This document shows, piece after piece, positions 1 to 13,799 of a DNA stretch of 64,000 nucleotides. This DNA comes from Acanthosepion esculentum (taxonomy: Eukaryota; Mollusca; Cephalopoda; Sepiida; Sepiidae), in NCBI GenBank assembly GCA_964036315.1, contig OZ038496.1, positions 11,625,035 through 11,689,034 of the forward strand. Direction: 5' to 3'. Every line of letters starts with the position of its first letter. Within the stretch, counting starts at the first letter, position 1. The position numbers and the translations under genes are program-made. The notes beneath the pieces are model-generated. The model was not told the origin of the DNA. It saw only the letters and a list, made by a program, of their open reading frames with translations, and did no database searches.

Positions 1-1220
1 AGGAAATATTTTAAAGCAGAAAAGGATGAAGAAAATAGAAAAGCAAGTGAAAATAATGGAAATTAAAGAAAATGTTGTTGCTGGAAATATATGATTTAGA
101 AAATAATAAAAGATCTGTTACCGTGAAAAAAGATGGAGGTTATTTAAAAGGGAAAAAAATGAGAGGAATTATATTAGAACAGAAAGAAGGAAGTGAAGAA
201 AGATGTTATAAAGGTTAAAAGAAAGAATAGAAAAGGAAAGTAAGAGTAACAGAAGACAGATAATGTCAACTACAAAAAATAAAAATAAAAAAACATGAGT
301 TAATGGAAAACGGAAAAAGAATAATTGCAAATTAGAAATGAAAATGCATTCCATTATTCTAAATAAAATACTAATTTTTTTTTAATAATCAGATCCAAGT
401 TCGAAATGATATTTCATTAACTTTGATAAAAATGACATCTAAATTGAGCTGACACAGTTAAACGAATGCACTAGTAATATCCATTGGCATTCGGTTGGCA
501 ACGATCACGCTTCAATAAACACTGTAAGAAGCGGTTATGAGTTAAGGAGAATATGATTTACATATCAGACTAACTATGTGTAATTGAATAATAAAATGGA
601 AACCAATTCTACATGGTACGTTTCATCCTTCCATGAAATATTTTTGATGAAATCAATTATTTGTAGGAGCAACGATCGAAATAGCAAATATCGCTTATAA
701 TTATAAGCTGCGAAAAAAAAAAAACCCTAAAGTTATAGTGTCGCTTAACTTTAAATTTGAAATTCATGGCGTCTGTTGAGAATATATATCCATCCAAGTC
801 GACATCATTCAACTGACACGCGCCTTTGATTTTGCCTTGCCGCTTTTGATTTTAAATATCGCGTATCGAAATAGCGGTAGTTTTGTCACGAAAGGCGATA
901 TGTAGCATGATATTGGAATTAGCGTGAAAGCCTCGGAAATTAGTGCACTTTCTGTACAGTTTCGCTTTAATATACTACTTAAAAAAGCAGGATTAAAACA
1001 ACATTCTTGAATGCCAATTTGTAGGAAAACAGTATAAATAAATAAATAAACATATCTATCATCACCAAATCTCAGACCAAACGAAATGGTTTTATTAATA
1101 ATTAGGTGGATATTAAATTTTGCCAACACTCCAGAAAGGAGTTCAAAGCTCTCTAACAAATACAAAAAACAAACAATGAGACATTAAAAAAACATAAGGA
1201 AAATTTATTCCTTTAATTTG
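1..1220. other. AT-rich stretch, nothing recognised
   Basis: This stretch is AT-rich and A/G-skewed over the first 350 bases. The longest open frame (809-1165, minus, 118 codons) shows no family motif I recognise and no supporting context, so I do not call it a gene. Confidence 0.5.
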
Positions 1221-1324
1221 CCTGAAGAAGGTCACAAGACCGGAAACTCGTGCAGCAGAAATAGGAAGAATAGAATTTAATATATATACTAAAACAAATC
1301 CACATTTTCATATATATATTAAGA

Positions 1325-1535
1325 ATTTTTTATGTTTAACATTCTTTTTATAGATACAAGTATTTAAGTAAATGCTCTGTTTATAATAAACAGCATTAAA
1401 TAACATTTACCGGCCTGAATGCCCGAGAAATTTTCATAGAAAATATTCGTCCTCCGACAGGGATCGAACCTGTATCCCATACGGAACCGTCATATCGCCT
1501 GACGTGCCTTAACCGATTCGACCGCTGAGGGTCGT
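1325..1535 (-). repeat. tRNA-derived SINE, minus-strand copy
   Basis: On the minus strand the head (about 1533-1445) reads like a tRNA: a box-A-like stretch followed by a clear B box (AGGTTCGATCCCTGT) within a T-arm-like hairpin. The acceptor stem does not close, so this is a tRNA-derived SINE rather than a tRNA gene. The body and tail (1440-1325) match the tail of the plus-strand copy at 1640-1850. A further tail fragment in the same orientation lies at about 1580-1625. Confidence 0.7.
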
Positions 1536-1639
1536 TCGGTTGGCACGAACTTTATGGACACCCTGTATAATTTGTTTACACGTTATTTTTATACATACAA
1601 ATATTTAAGTAAATACTCTGTTTTCAAATGCAGTAATTT

Positions 1640-1850
1640 GGTTTGGGCCAACAGACGCAACCTCTCTATTGTAATACTATGGCACATCAAGTTATAAGAC
1701 GTTTCCGTGTAGGATACAGGTTCGATTTCTGTCGGAGGACGCATATTTTCTATGATTTTTTTCTGACATTCAGGTCGCTAAATGATGTTAATACTGATTA
1801 TTGTAAACAGAGCATTTACTTAAATATTTGTATCTATACAAAATAACGTA
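1640..1850 (+). repeat. tRNA-derived SINE, plus-strand copy
   Basis: Same family as the minus copy just upstream: B box GGTTCGATTTCTGTCGG near 1720-1736, then a body ending in a stretch containing GAGCATTTACTTAAATA shared by both copies. The A-box part is more diverged. The two copies face each other and could form a fold-back of about 500 bases. Confidence 0.65.
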
Positions 1851-1879
1851 TAAACAATAAATATATTAAAATTATTGTC

Positions 1880-2390
1880 GGTTTGGTTTGTTGAGTTTTA
1901 CGGCATATAAACATCATTGGGTTATTTAATGCCGACCACTTCTTTTTTTCCTGTTAATATTTTGTTTTGTCAAAAATCTATTATCTTGTATTACATTTTC
2001 CTCAAAAATGTTTTGCTGGTAATATTATTTTAAAACATGTATTGCTGGTAATATTTTTTTTTCAGAAATATATTGCTGGTAATAGTTTTTTTGTTCTTCA
2101 AAAATTTATTTCTGGTAACAATTCTATTACAGAGTATCTCTGGTATTGAAACCCATTTTTACACATTTTTAATGCTTTTTACGTCAGTTTCGGTGTTAAC
2201 TATTTGCCCATAGCTGGGACCCTAACAGACGCTACTACCTCAGGGTCAGGTGAACCTGGGAACACCAGCAGTTAAGAGATGGTTCCACGCTCCTCAAAAC
2301 CTCCCGATCAGAGGCCTTGCTGTTGGACATAGTTTATCGTCTTACCCAAGACGCGGATGGAGTTTATTATTGTCGGACTCATTCCATTTC
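1880..2390 (+). repeat. Composite repeat R1, plus orientation
   Basis: R1 is a recurring composite in this window. Its parts in order are: a head containing GGGTTATTTAATGCCGAC (near 1919); several imperfect units built on TTGCTGGTAATATTTTT (1990-2120); then a conserved block with TATTTGCCCATAGCTGGGAC (2201) and downstream TTAAGAGATGGTTCCACGC. Related copies are near 8.6, 28.3, 45.4, 53.3 and 59.3 kb. No ORF of meaning lies inside. It is probably a non-autonomous mobile element, but I cannot assign its class. Confidence 0.6.
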
Positions 2391-2492
<102 letters not shown>

Positions 2493-2518
2493 AGAATTGG
2501 ACATAGCCCGACAATTTA

Positions 2519-2580
2519 TTTAAAGACATTTATATTATGTTTATCTATAAAAAGAACGTTAAACATAATATAAATGTCTT

Positions 2581-2584
<4 letters not shown>
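2519..2584. repeat. Perfect 24-bp inverted repeat between two TA arrays
   Basis: Arms at 2519-2542 and 2561-2584 are perfect reverse complements (TTTAAAGACATTTATATTAT start) with an 18-base loop. (TA)n arrays lie close on both sides, so this is a hairpin inside a larger TA-rich block. Confidence 0.9.
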
Positions 2585-3205
<621 letters not shown>

Positions 3206-3207
3206 AA

Positions 3208-3335
3208 ATTAGCTCAGTAGTAGAAGCTCTGAGTCACGCCAAATCAATTAGGTTTCGATCCTGGCTTGAGGCATTAGGGTGTCTAGTCGCACTGAGGATC
3301 TGTGATACAGCGAAACAGTACTGTCTGTGAACGGT
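3208..3335 (+). repeat. tRNA-derived SINE
   Basis: The A-box-like TTAGCTCAGTAGTAGAAGCTC and the B box GGTTTCGATCCTGG are spaced as in a tRNA gene. They are followed by a short body containing GTCTAGTCGCACTGAGGA, and the copy ends directly in (TA)n. The 3' half recurs at 24185-24252, where it ends in (TG)n. This fits a SINE with a microsatellite-like tail. Confidence 0.75.
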
Positions 3336-3355
3336 ATATATATATATATATATGA

Positions 3356-3700
3356 TCGAAACTCCCGTCGAATTCGACGTATGAGGGTCAGGCAGATCAG
3401 TTCCTAGAAACTGAGAGCCCGACACCGACACATGAAATTTGATTATAGTGGTGAAGGCTTTGTGCAGGGCCATCCACACTTTTTGGAGGGACGAATACAG
3501 GGACCTGGTGCAGCGAATGCCACAAGGTCCCCAAACGACCCTCCGCAGGTTTTGTATTCAGAGTTGTCCTTCTCCTAGACCAGTTGCCATCCAAGGCTAT
3601 AGAACCCAGTCTGTCCTGCTATTTACCCATAGTTGGAGGGAGAAGAAGAGGATTCACACCTTTCCCAAGGGTATTAGCACGTAAGTGAATGTAATGGATG
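3356..3700 (-). repeat. SINE body/tail, minus strand
   Basis: Positions 3565-3690 are the reverse complement of the body of the SINE at 38786-39000: shared blocks include TAGACCAGTTGCCATCCAAG and CCCATAGTTGGAGGGAGAAG. The remainder (3356-3560) is more diverged. It is bordered on both sides by (TA)n. Confidence 0.6.
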
Positions 3701-3705
3701 TGAAT

Positions 3706-3707
<2 letters not shown>

Positions 3708-3765
<58 letters not shown>

Positions 3766-3766
3766 T
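3708..3766. repeat. (TA)n(CA)n microsatellite
   Basis: TA tract passing directly into a short CA tract. Confidence 0.95.
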
Positions 3767-3769
3767 TCT

Positions 3770-5557
<1,788 letters not shown>

Positions 5558-5618
<61 letters not shown>
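5558..5618. repeat. (TA)n microsatellite
   Basis: Right half of the TA array interrupted by the Tc1 element. Confidence 0.95.
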
Positions 5619-5619
<1 letters not shown>

Positions 5620-5620
<1 letters not shown>

Positions 5621-5987
5621 AAAAGACTTAAACACTAATATTCCATGGTCATAATTTATTCCATTGGAATCGTAAGAACGCTCCAATTCATCAGACCTAC
5701 AGATTCAAAAAGAAAACCGAACAACGCCTCCGGGAAAATTGGTGAGAGTATGTGTGAGAGTGTCTGGAGACCTGTGATCTATATAGAGGGGTAACAGACG
5801 AGAGAGACAGGGAGGTCCGAAGGTGGAGAGGACATTAAAATCTAACAGAGGGAAGATTTAAAAAGGGGTTTCAGTGAGAAAAGATATACCGGAAGAGTGT
5901 ACATTTCTTGGCGACATACACACCCCATAGGCGATAAAATCTTATACTCCCGCCCAGACCCCTACAACGCATACGTACACACACAAT

Positions 5988-5990
<3 letters not shown>
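5620..5990. other. No gene seen
   Basis: Mixed-composition sequence with a G/A-rich part near 5790-5880 (AGAGAGACAGGGAGG). No coding or repeat family recognised. Confidence 0.45.

Positions 5991-6064
<74 letters not shown>
5990..6064. repeat. (CA)n(TA)n microsatellite
   Basis: Short CA run passing into about 60 bases of TA. Confidence 0.95.
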
Positions 6065-6070
<6 letters not shown>

Positions 6071-7158
6071 CATCTACCTCTGCACGCCTAGGACAGCCGG
6101 TTTCAAAACCAATGCTAAATTCGCTATAATGAGATAAAGGAAGAGTTTAGATAAGATAACATTAGAAGGATTTTAGGATTCCCTGAAGTTAAGTGGATAC
6201 GGCGTTCGGAAACATATTGTTTAGCCGGGCCAAGTCATAAACCAACAATCTCTGTCCCCATAAATTTATCGGACTGGCTAAATGATTCTCGGGCGGCCTG
6301 TTTACATCCCGCCCCCATCTCAAACAACCCAAACGAGACCGTTTGACCAACACAAGGAATTTGGGGGAAATCCCGCTGACAAGATAAAGGACTGATGAAA
6401 ACTTACAGACAAAATTCCATTTTCACTCTTCGGACCTCCGGTTGATTATACATACCTCCGTACATCTACACCCATATACAGCTATATGTCTACATATATA
6501 TCGAAATATGCACACACACACATAAATATATCTGCATATATATCTCTACCTACGTATCCATACGTTCATACATGTAGGTGTACACACACACACACATATT
6601 CATATACTTACCCACATACACATATATATACATATATTTATGCGTATGTTTTTATATACACGTCTACACACACACACGCATACACCCATATGAACGCACA
6701 TATCCCTTTCTATATTTAAACCAAATCAAAGGCCAATTAAAAAATATACAATATTCTAAAACCGCTGGGTGAGTAGCGTGTATTTATCTCTAATGTTAGA
6801 ATGTATACGTAGGTGTCTAACTATTATAATGCTATCTGATTTTGCAAATCAGTTATTAGGGGAAAGTTTACCTACCTAACCACTCACACATGTATCACCA
6901 CGTGAATAAAGGAAAGCCAAAATTACAAAAATTAGAAATACATGGCGGATCACATAAACATACACAATGATACATATAAGTAATGGTCATTACATGAATG
7001 AAGCATTAAAAAGAAGAAAAAAATTTGGAATACATGGCGCCTCACATAACCATACACAATAATACATACAAGTAATATTCAATACACAGAAAGTTATGCC
7101 CGATGTTATTGGGCTAAGGTGGAAGTTTCACACCCGGCCACGTGTTACAAAACGGTGT
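6065..7158. other. Non-coding stretch with cryptic simple repeats and a decayed direct repeat
   Basis: 6450-6720 is cryptically simple CATA/CACA sequence. 6930-6985 and 7025-7080 are a direct repeat: each contains TACATGGCG then TCACATAA and ACATACAAGTAAT-like blocks. As these lie just downstream of the minus-strand PLE gene they may be its 3' untranslated part. No gene. Confidence 0.5.
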
Positions 7159-8575
7159 TCATGTTTTGAACCGTTTTATGTGCCTACATTTGGAGAGGAT
7201 CTCACTCCAAAGGTTTAACAGTTCATCCTGATTTTCATCTCTGATAATAAAGATCTTTTCGGCGATGCACAGATTATACCTATCACGTAAGTTATTAGGT
7301 GTGCTAGCTCTTGACAAGTATCTCCATTCGAAAAGTAGGGTTAGACCCCTATCCACCAGATCCCAGTAGTGTTTGGATAGGGACGTTTGGTTTCTGAGGT
7401 ATCTGTGTCTGAAGGAGTGCCTATGGCTGTATAGACGTTGCTTCCAATCACCAGCGGATATACCTATGTATCTTTTCTTATCGTTTCTGTTTTCTTCGGG
7501 GAAGATAGTTGCCTCGTACACTACGTTTTTATACATGCACTTACCCCCGATTGGGCAAAGATCTTTATTCCTACAACTGCAGGTGGGGTCACTCGTTTGA
7601 GTTACGTTATTGTGGTAGTTTTTAAGTATTCTACAATTATGGGAAGATATAATTTTCTCTATATTATTCAAGCACGAGTAACTAATTTTCAGTGTTTTCC
7701 TATTAAAAACTTTATGTAATGGATGTTTATTGTGAAAGTCTTTATCTACTAATCTCAGGAAGAAACTACCTATATCAATTTTAGAGAGCTTGCAATATGG
7801 TGGGTTAAACCATATTACTTTCCTCTTTCTGTGTTTAGTTCTATTCTTAATATTTTGATTTGTTAGTTCTCTGTTAAATCTTAATTGTTGTCTAAAACCA
7901 CTATTCCTGAGGACCTGGTTGTATGTAAATTTATTCTCTTCAAAAATTCTATGGTTAGAAGATAGATTGTTTATTCTAGTATTCACGGTTTTGGGGATGT
8001 GTTCTATCACAGATTTAGGGTGGTTAGAGTGGATGTTGATATATAGGGGTGTCTGATCCAGTTTATGGAAAGGTCTAAATGTATCATTTGAAAGGTTAAG
8101 AGTAATGTCCAAAAAGTTAACAATTTTAAGGTTGGAGGATATTTCTATCTTAAGGCCTAGGTATTTGAAGGCTCTGACGACCTTCTTATGTAAGCTGGAA
8201 GTTAAGGGGCCATTACTACTAGGGACGAAGATCAGACCGTCAACTCTATAAAGCCCGACTTGGTTGAGGTTAACTATTCTACTTAGGGTATCTAGGATAT
8301 ATATGCCCACTACATCTGCAATATGGGCGGAATCGAAAGCTCCCATAGGTACATCGAAATTTTCATTATACTTCTTCACCCAATTAGCGTCATTGTATTT
8401 CAAGATGGATCTTATTGACGCCAAAAAAATTTCTAGATCATTATCCGTTATTTCGGTATATCCCCTAGCAAAATTGAGGCTGTTCATTAGAAGCTCCTCC
8501 GAAATAGATGGGTAAAAATCCAAGATGTCAAATTGGATATAATATCTACCAATGTAGAGTTGACATAAATCTTTG
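7159..8575 (-). pseudogene. Penelope-like element: RT C-terminal part plus GIY-YIG endonuclease
   Basis: A 454-codon open frame (8523-7159) continues upstream, in a frame without ATG, to about 8575. RT motif A is visible as QFDILDFYPSISEEL at its start. The RT motif C position reads GLYRVDGLIF, whereas the family and the second copy in this window have YRDDG, so one of the two catalytic aspartates is Val. The following region (NFLDITLNLS, LYINIHSNHP, VIWFNPPYCK) is typical of the PLE thumb and linker. A Cys-rich stretch (CSCRNKDLCPIGGKC) precedes the GIY-YIG domain with RYIGISAGDWKQR and NQTSLSKHYWDL near the C-terminus. The frame is otherwise uninterrupted, suggesting a fairly young copy. 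The 5' end is cut by an R1 fragment at about 8580. Confidence 0.9.
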
Positions 8576-8579
8576 AAAA

Positions 8580-8935
8580 ATCATTTACATTATGGTTATG
8601 ATGATAAACTACATTCGGCAGCAAGAACTCTGATCGGAAAATTGTAGGTTTTGTGAGGCGTGGAACCACGTCTTAACCACTTAGCATCTTTGAGAATCCC
8701 AGCTATGGGCAAATAGTGAATCCCCAAACACAAAACAACAGTACAGTGTTATATTAAAATTACCAACAATACAAAATATATATCTGAAAAACATGCTTTT
8801 ACTCAGAAAGTGGAGAATTAGCTAAAAAATATCGGTAGTTGAAAGCAGAAAATTATCGGTAAAATATTTAGGTTTCGGCATTAATTAACCCACAGAGGTT
8901 GATATCCAGACAAAAATGTCAACCAACCTAACAAC
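8580..8935 (-). repeat. Composite repeat R1 fragment joined to PLE
   Basis: Shows the R1 blocks in minus orientation: GATGATAAACTACATTCGGC, TGGAACCACGTCTTAA, CCAGCTATGGGCAAATAGT, then decayed ACCAACAATACA units and finally TTAACCCACAGAGGTTGATA. The direct junction with the PLE reading frame marks the truncation point of that element. Confidence 0.6.
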
Positions 8936-9194
8936 CAAATCTTTTTCTTGCAAAATGATAATACATGCAACACTAAAAATACAAATATACATTTTAGTAG
9001 TGTAATTACTAATATATTTTATGACCATGCAATCTATCTATCTAAAAGAAATACTTTTAGTTGAAAGTATAAAATTATGTACACAATATCTAGATTTTGG
9101 CATTAAATAACACATAGAGTTTGATATAACGCTAAAGAAAATCAAGAAAGAAGTCATTGTCTCTTCTCGTTGGTACACCTCGTTGAGTCAGTTA

Positions 9195-9625
9195 CTACAT
9201 CTGCTACTAAGAAGGTTGGTTCACTGTGTCAAAGTCGACAATATTTGTTATCTTGCAGAGTTATAGGTCTATGATTCTTCCGTGTACTGAATTTTGTGGC
9301 CATCTCTGGTTTGCTGTTTCTCCTATGTATCTAGCGATTCTTGAAAAAAATCCAAAGAAGAATCTGCAACATTATTGGTCCTGTCATGGCATCTCGCCTT
9401 CAATCAGTTTCCTTCCGCCGTCATGTAGCTTCCTTGTGTCATTTCTACAAATACTTTCAATTGTCCTGATGTTCCACTTTAATACCTCGACTTCGTGCAG
9501 ATTACACAATGATGAAGGCAGACACAGAAAGTGTTGTAGAGTAGGACTCAGCACACATCCTGTTCTTCCTACTATTGTGAGAATGGAATGCTTCTACTTA
9601 CAAATATGGCAAGTAGACAAATTAG
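9195..9625 (+). pseudogene. Diverged LINE 3' coding fragment
   Basis: Conceptual translation, allowing stops and shifts, gives KKVGSLCQSRQYL, then RFLKKIQRRICNIIGPV and SFRRHVASLCHFYKYF. These align in order with the C-terminal part of the LINE at 17645-19500 (KVGSLCRARKFF, KIQRWICNVIGPDL, RRDIASLCLFYKYF). It is therefore an older copy of the same or a sister lineage. It has lost coding capacity. Confidence 0.7.
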
Positions 9626-9787
9626 AGTAGGATTTGAGTAGTATTTGATATACTCAGGGGTTTCCGTTGTATGAATAAACCACTTTTTCTTTATTTCCTC
9701 TCTCTTGCCTTCTCTTCCTTCGATATTTTCTTCAACAACGGCCTTCCTAATTCTCGGTTCTTTTGAACAAAGATAACATTACAACAA

Positions 9788-9789
<2 letters not shown>

Positions 9790-9838
<49 letters not shown>
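9790..9838. repeat. (TA)n microsatellite
   Basis: Plain TA tract. Confidence 0.95.
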
Positions 9839-9842
<4 letters not shown>

Positions 9843-10437
9843 TATGTCGTGCAGTTCAATTTATATTACAATGAATCATTCATAGAAAAAGTAGATTAGT
9901 AAAGTTAATTATATAAAATGGGGAAATCCCTTCGTTAACATAATTTTAAAGGTGCATTAACCTAAAAAAAACTCGATGAATGTTATGATCCTTGTTTTTA
10001 AAAATTATTAGTCGTATAAGGTCTTTCTTTAATATGCAAGTACTTTCAACTGTACATTCAGTCATCTTCAGGAATAGAATTTTTTTTTTTTGGTAAGATT
10101 CAGGTAGCATCCGAGACGAAAAAATTAAATGCGTATCGAAATATGTTTTTTTTTTTAAATGTGTTATTGTTAACGGATAAAAACTTTTGGGGCGTGCAGT
10201 CGCAACGCTAAGGTTGAATTTTTTGAAAGTTTAAGAGAGTGCGTTTTTTACTAATATGGCAATTTGAGAAATTTTTGTTTGTTGTTGTAGGAGTTTCTCA
10301 ATCAATGTGGCATGAACTAAATTGTTCAATAAATAGAGTAATGTCTCAGATGTTATCCCGAAAATTTGCACGTCGGATCAGTTCTTTTAAATCAAATATG
10401 TGGTGCAGTTCAATTTATATCACAATGAATCATTCAT

Positions 10438-10440
<3 letters not shown>
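9839..10440. other. Non-coding stretch bounded by a direct repeat
   Basis: Two near-identical blocks of about 50 bases sit at the edges: 9840-9890 and 10395-10445, both with TGCAGTTCAATTTATAT and ACAATGAATCATTCATA. One follows a TA array and the other precedes one, so this may be a duplicated flank of a TA tract. No gene seen. Confidence 0.55.

Positions 10441-10509
<69 letters not shown>
10441..10509. repeat. (TA)n microsatellite
   Basis: Plain TA tract. Confidence 0.95.
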
Positions 10510-10512
<3 letters not shown>

Positions 10513-10646
10513 TTTAAATGAAAGTAATCAGAAAGTAGGTTTCCTTTGATCTAAATATTTATAATAGGGTTGTCGGATGTAGCTCCTCCTCAGTTTCCTT
10601 AATCCTTCAACAGGGGTCTCTCTCCCCTGGCTATAAATACTGGCTG

Positions 10647-10691
<45 letters not shown>

Positions 10692-11080
10692 CCGTCTCAG
10701 GCCTTGGGCCACTACCTCGCGCGGAGGTGAGGAAAAATCTCTCTTTTTCCACTCGCACCAATATGTGACCTCTCACAGACACAGCGTTTCCCAAATTCTG
10801 GGAACACGCTAAGAACAATACACGTACGTACGAACACTCAACAACAGACACACATAACTTCTCCATACAAGCTCTATGTAATTGTCCATGTCATTGTAAT
10901 TTGTTATTAATATATATTTGTTTACATATATGTATCGGTCTTGTTTGTTTTCTTTGTCTTCTTTGGACTTAATTAAATCCCAACATTCTCATGTAGTTGG
11001 ACCGGCTAGCAGGAAATTTTAACCCACAGATATCTCTTCACATCTTCACCCCCACGGTCCGCTACAGGTTCACAAATTTC
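10510..11080. repeat. Possible solo LTR or promoter-like repeat
   Basis: A TATA-like CTATAAATACTGG at 10630 lies just before a 40-base (CT)n run (10649-10689). Downstream sequence has more GC than its surroundings and ends near GACCGGCTAGCAGG and CCCCCACGGTCCGCTACAGG. This could be a solo LTR of a Gypsy-type element, but I see no clear TG...CA ends, target duplication, or adjacent gag/pol. Confidence 0.25.
10649..10689. repeat. (CT)n microsatellite
   Basis: Uninterrupted CT tract of about 40 bases. Confidence 0.95.
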
Positions 11081-11744
11081 TTTACTAATTATTTTAAAGT
11101 TTTCCTTCGCTCTCCGTGCGTCTTATTGGCTTTATCGCCTTCCTTGGGATGAAATGATGAAATATATATATTTTAATGTTGGAAAAATTGATTCATGGAG
11201 ATGTTTCAGTGATGAAAATTCAAATGATAGCGTCATAGGGGGCAGCCACAGTTACAAAGCCTAATGCTCTCCAGGCTGGTTTTGAATTCAGATCTTTTCA
11301 TTCTCATATAAAGTATAAAGGGAGTTGAAAGAATAAAATTACGTACAAAATATGTAGGTTTCGTCGGCACTAAATAACGCATACAGGTTGATATGTTGCT
11401 AAAGAAAAATAAAGAGAAAAAAAACCTGACCTAGCTGTCTCGTTTTGGAAAGAAGGAATTGTCATTTACTTGAAATAAATCAATGACAATAACAAGACTG
11501 ACGATGATTTCTCATGGGTGCTGCCATTTTGGTTTCGATCGAATCCTCTGTATTGCATTAAATTTTTATATCGGCCAGACATGCACTACAGTTTGTCGTA
11601 AGTTGGTCTGTCACCTGTCGAAACTCACAGATCGATCAGCACATCACGAACAACCAAAAGACGACTATCAACATGATATAAATATTAATGGATAAAATCA
11701 AATACTGTACAACATCCAAGACTCAACATCAAATAAGCTACATA
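11080..11744. other. No gene seen
   Basis: Contains one R1-like block near 11350-11410 (GGTTTCGTCGGCACTAAATAAC then GGTTGATATG). Otherwise featureless. Confidence 0.45.
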
Positions 11745-11746
11745 TA

Positions 11747-12950
11747 CAGGCAGGGTGCGAGTGCTATTTGAGGACATATTGTTTTAAGTTCACTACACAC
11801 TCAAATCATTTATAATAAGTATTTTTCATTTCAGATAACCTCGTCAGAGGAAGATGTTAAACCAAAAAAAGAAAAAGAAAATGCAGTCATTGTTGCTTTA
11901 GCTGCAAAATATAGTGATTTAAATATCATTAACTTTTTACTTGTTGCCGGGTAATTTGTTCATAATTTTCGGTTGGAGCTAGAGGGATGTGATGGCAATG
12001 TTTCCCCTGAAGCAAAAAGAAAAAAAAGCATTCACAGCGCTCTGATACCGTGAGAGCACCAGAATTTATACGGAATGTTTTAAAACATCAAGGATAAGAA
12101 CCGCGAAAGATCAATGAGGTCCATCGGCAAAGAACTCCAGGTATCAGAGTGGACTCTCAGAACCGTGATACATCAGGACATTCGATGTAAGTCATATGGA
12201 ATGAGGAAAGACCAATTCATATCGGCGAAGACACGGGAAAACCGTCTCCTGCGTTCAAAACGGTTGCTGAACAAAGTGAAAAATCCCCACGAACATGACA
12301 TGCTTTTAGTTTTTTTTTCTGACGAAAAAAACTTTGACCAAGATCAGAAAACAAACAGACGGAATGACAGGTGGCTATGTGCATCTCCTTCTGAAATATC
12401 TAGGGTGATGCACACCAAATATCCGGCTACTGTGATGGTTTTAGGAGTTGTGAGCAGTGAAGGTCATGTCATGCCACCTTACATTTTCCCACAAGGTCTT
12501 AGGGTCAATGCTGGCTTTCAACAAGACTCTGCATCTTCTCACAAAGTCATTGTAACACAGGATTGGTTAGCAGAGAATTTTTACGATCATGTGACCCCCA
12601 ACATGAGGTCCCCTAACTCGCCAGATTTAAATCCTATGGACTATTATGTGTGTAGCGTCGTTGAAAGGGAGTCTAATCGACATCCCCATGGTACCATAAC
12701 TGCACTGGAGGCCTCTTTCGTCCAGGTGATGTCCAAAATGAACAGGGACCACTTAATTGGAGATTGTGGACGGTTTCGAGCCCGACTAGAAGCAGTAATT
12801 GAAGCCAAAGATGGTTTCATAGAATAATTAGATAAAGAAGTATCATGAAGGATATTTGTGTCAATGTGAATTAAATATATACATTGTTTGCTAAGATATT
12901 GCTGTTTATTTAACATACTAAAAATGTCCTCAAATACCAGTCGCACCCAA
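11747..12950 (+). mobile_element. maT-like (DD37D) mariner transposon
   Basis: Ends are related inverted repeats: CAGGGTGCGAGTGCTATTTG at 11751 and, at 12923-12948, a block ending CCAGTCGCACCC whose complement is GGGTGCGACTGGTATTTGAG. The exact outer base is uncertain by a few nucleotides. Between them lies one broken transposase gene on the plus strand. Confidence 0.85.
11830..12827 (+). pseudogene. maT-like DD37D transposase, broken
   Basis: This is a transposase of the Tc1/mariner superfamily. The N-terminal start of the DNA-binding region is seen near 11850 (KPKKEKENAVIVALAAKY). A decayed stretch with stops follows, then one long frame (12114-12827). The catalytic core shows SDEKNFDQDQK (first Asp), QQDSASSHK (second Asp) and SPDLNPMDYYV (third Asp). 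Thirty-seven residues separate the second and third Asp, the spacing that defines the maT group. Between YIFPQGLRVNA and QQDSASS the usual 40-50 residue linker is missing, so there is an internal deletion. The C-terminus RARLEAVIEAKDGFIE is the family ending. Confidence 0.9.
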
Positions 12951-12959
12951 TAACCAACA

Positions 12960-13326
12960 GTATCTAGTATAGTTTTCAACACAGTATATAGTATCTTGAA
13001 GTGCACAGGATATATTTAAATTGCATCTTAAAAAATCATAATATTCGTCGTGTTATTTTGCTGCATTCATGTTCAGTTTTAATAGTGCACTTCCAAATAT
13101 GCATCTCCTTTTTAAATATCAAGATATAACTAACGGGATCTTGCCTACCATACGAATAACACATGGTTCTTGATAATGACTGAGATGGTCGAATGTACTT
13201 AGACAAAAGCAACAGAACAAACATAACGTCGGATAATCTAGCCACAATTTTAATCCTAATATACAAACATTTATTTTGAACATTAGAAAAAAGAAATCAA
13301 AAAATTAAGCAAACGGACCATGTCGG
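12960..13326. other. No gene seen
   Basis: AT-rich unique sequence. The open frame on the minus strand (13036-13266) has no recognisable motif. Confidence 0.45.
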
Positions 13327-13369
13327 TTGAATTTAATAAAATGTGTTTGCTTTTATGATGGACACTGCA

Positions 13370-13605
13370 ATCAGCTTCGATACAGGAGGGGTCAGCAGCT
13401 CAGTCCTTGCAACACACTGGCCTCAGATGATATTATAGTGTTGAATGTGTGGGTAGATCCAGTGACACTTTGTCGGAAAAAGCGAATACATAGCAACGAT
13501 GTAGGATCGTATGCCAAACGTTGTCCTCCTTTTGACTGCAAAGTAGTCCTAACCTATACTGGATGCCGGCCAAGGCAAAACGATCCAGTCTACCCTACTA
13601 TTTAA
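13370..13605 (+). repeat. SINE-like block, diverged
   Basis: The end of this block (GATGCCGGCC, GATCCAGTCTACCCTACTATTTA) resembles the body of the SINE at 3565-3690 and 38860-39000 (TGCCATCCAAGG, CCAGTCTGTCCTGCTATTTA). No clear A or B box remains. Confidence 0.35.
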
Positions 13606-13706
13606 CACATAACTAGCAGAGACGATGAGGTTATTTGCATATGAGTATATAACGGACTCAACCAACGGATTCAAACAAATATCTTCGATGTCTCATACAA
13701 AGCCGA

Positions 13707-13769
<63 letters not shown>

Positions 13770-13788
13770 TTATCTATCTATCTATCTC
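13707..13788. repeat. (TATC)n microsatellite
   Basis: About 20 tetranucleotide units, one with a T substitution. Confidence 0.95.
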
Positions 13789-13799
13789 TAAATAAATAA

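Noticed and set aside
809..1165. 118-codon minus-strand open frame
   Set aside because: No recognisable motif, no start context or exon signals, and AT-rich open frames of this length are expected by chance in a 64-kb window.
1445..1533. Functional tRNA gene
   Set aside because: The B box and T arm are good, but the acceptor stem does not pair and the body continues as a repeat shared with 1640-1850; hence a SINE head.
7373..8515. Plus-strand open frames opposite the PLE
   Set aside because: They are antisense shadows of the minus-strand RT/GIY-YIG frame and contain no motifs.
10510..11080. Confident LTR retrotransposon
   Set aside because: Only a TATA-like box and composition support it; no paired LTR, primer-binding site or pol motif was found, so it is kept only as a low-confidence feature.
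12644..13006. 120-codon minus-strand frame
   Set aside because: Antisense to the maT transposase end and its right terminal repeat.
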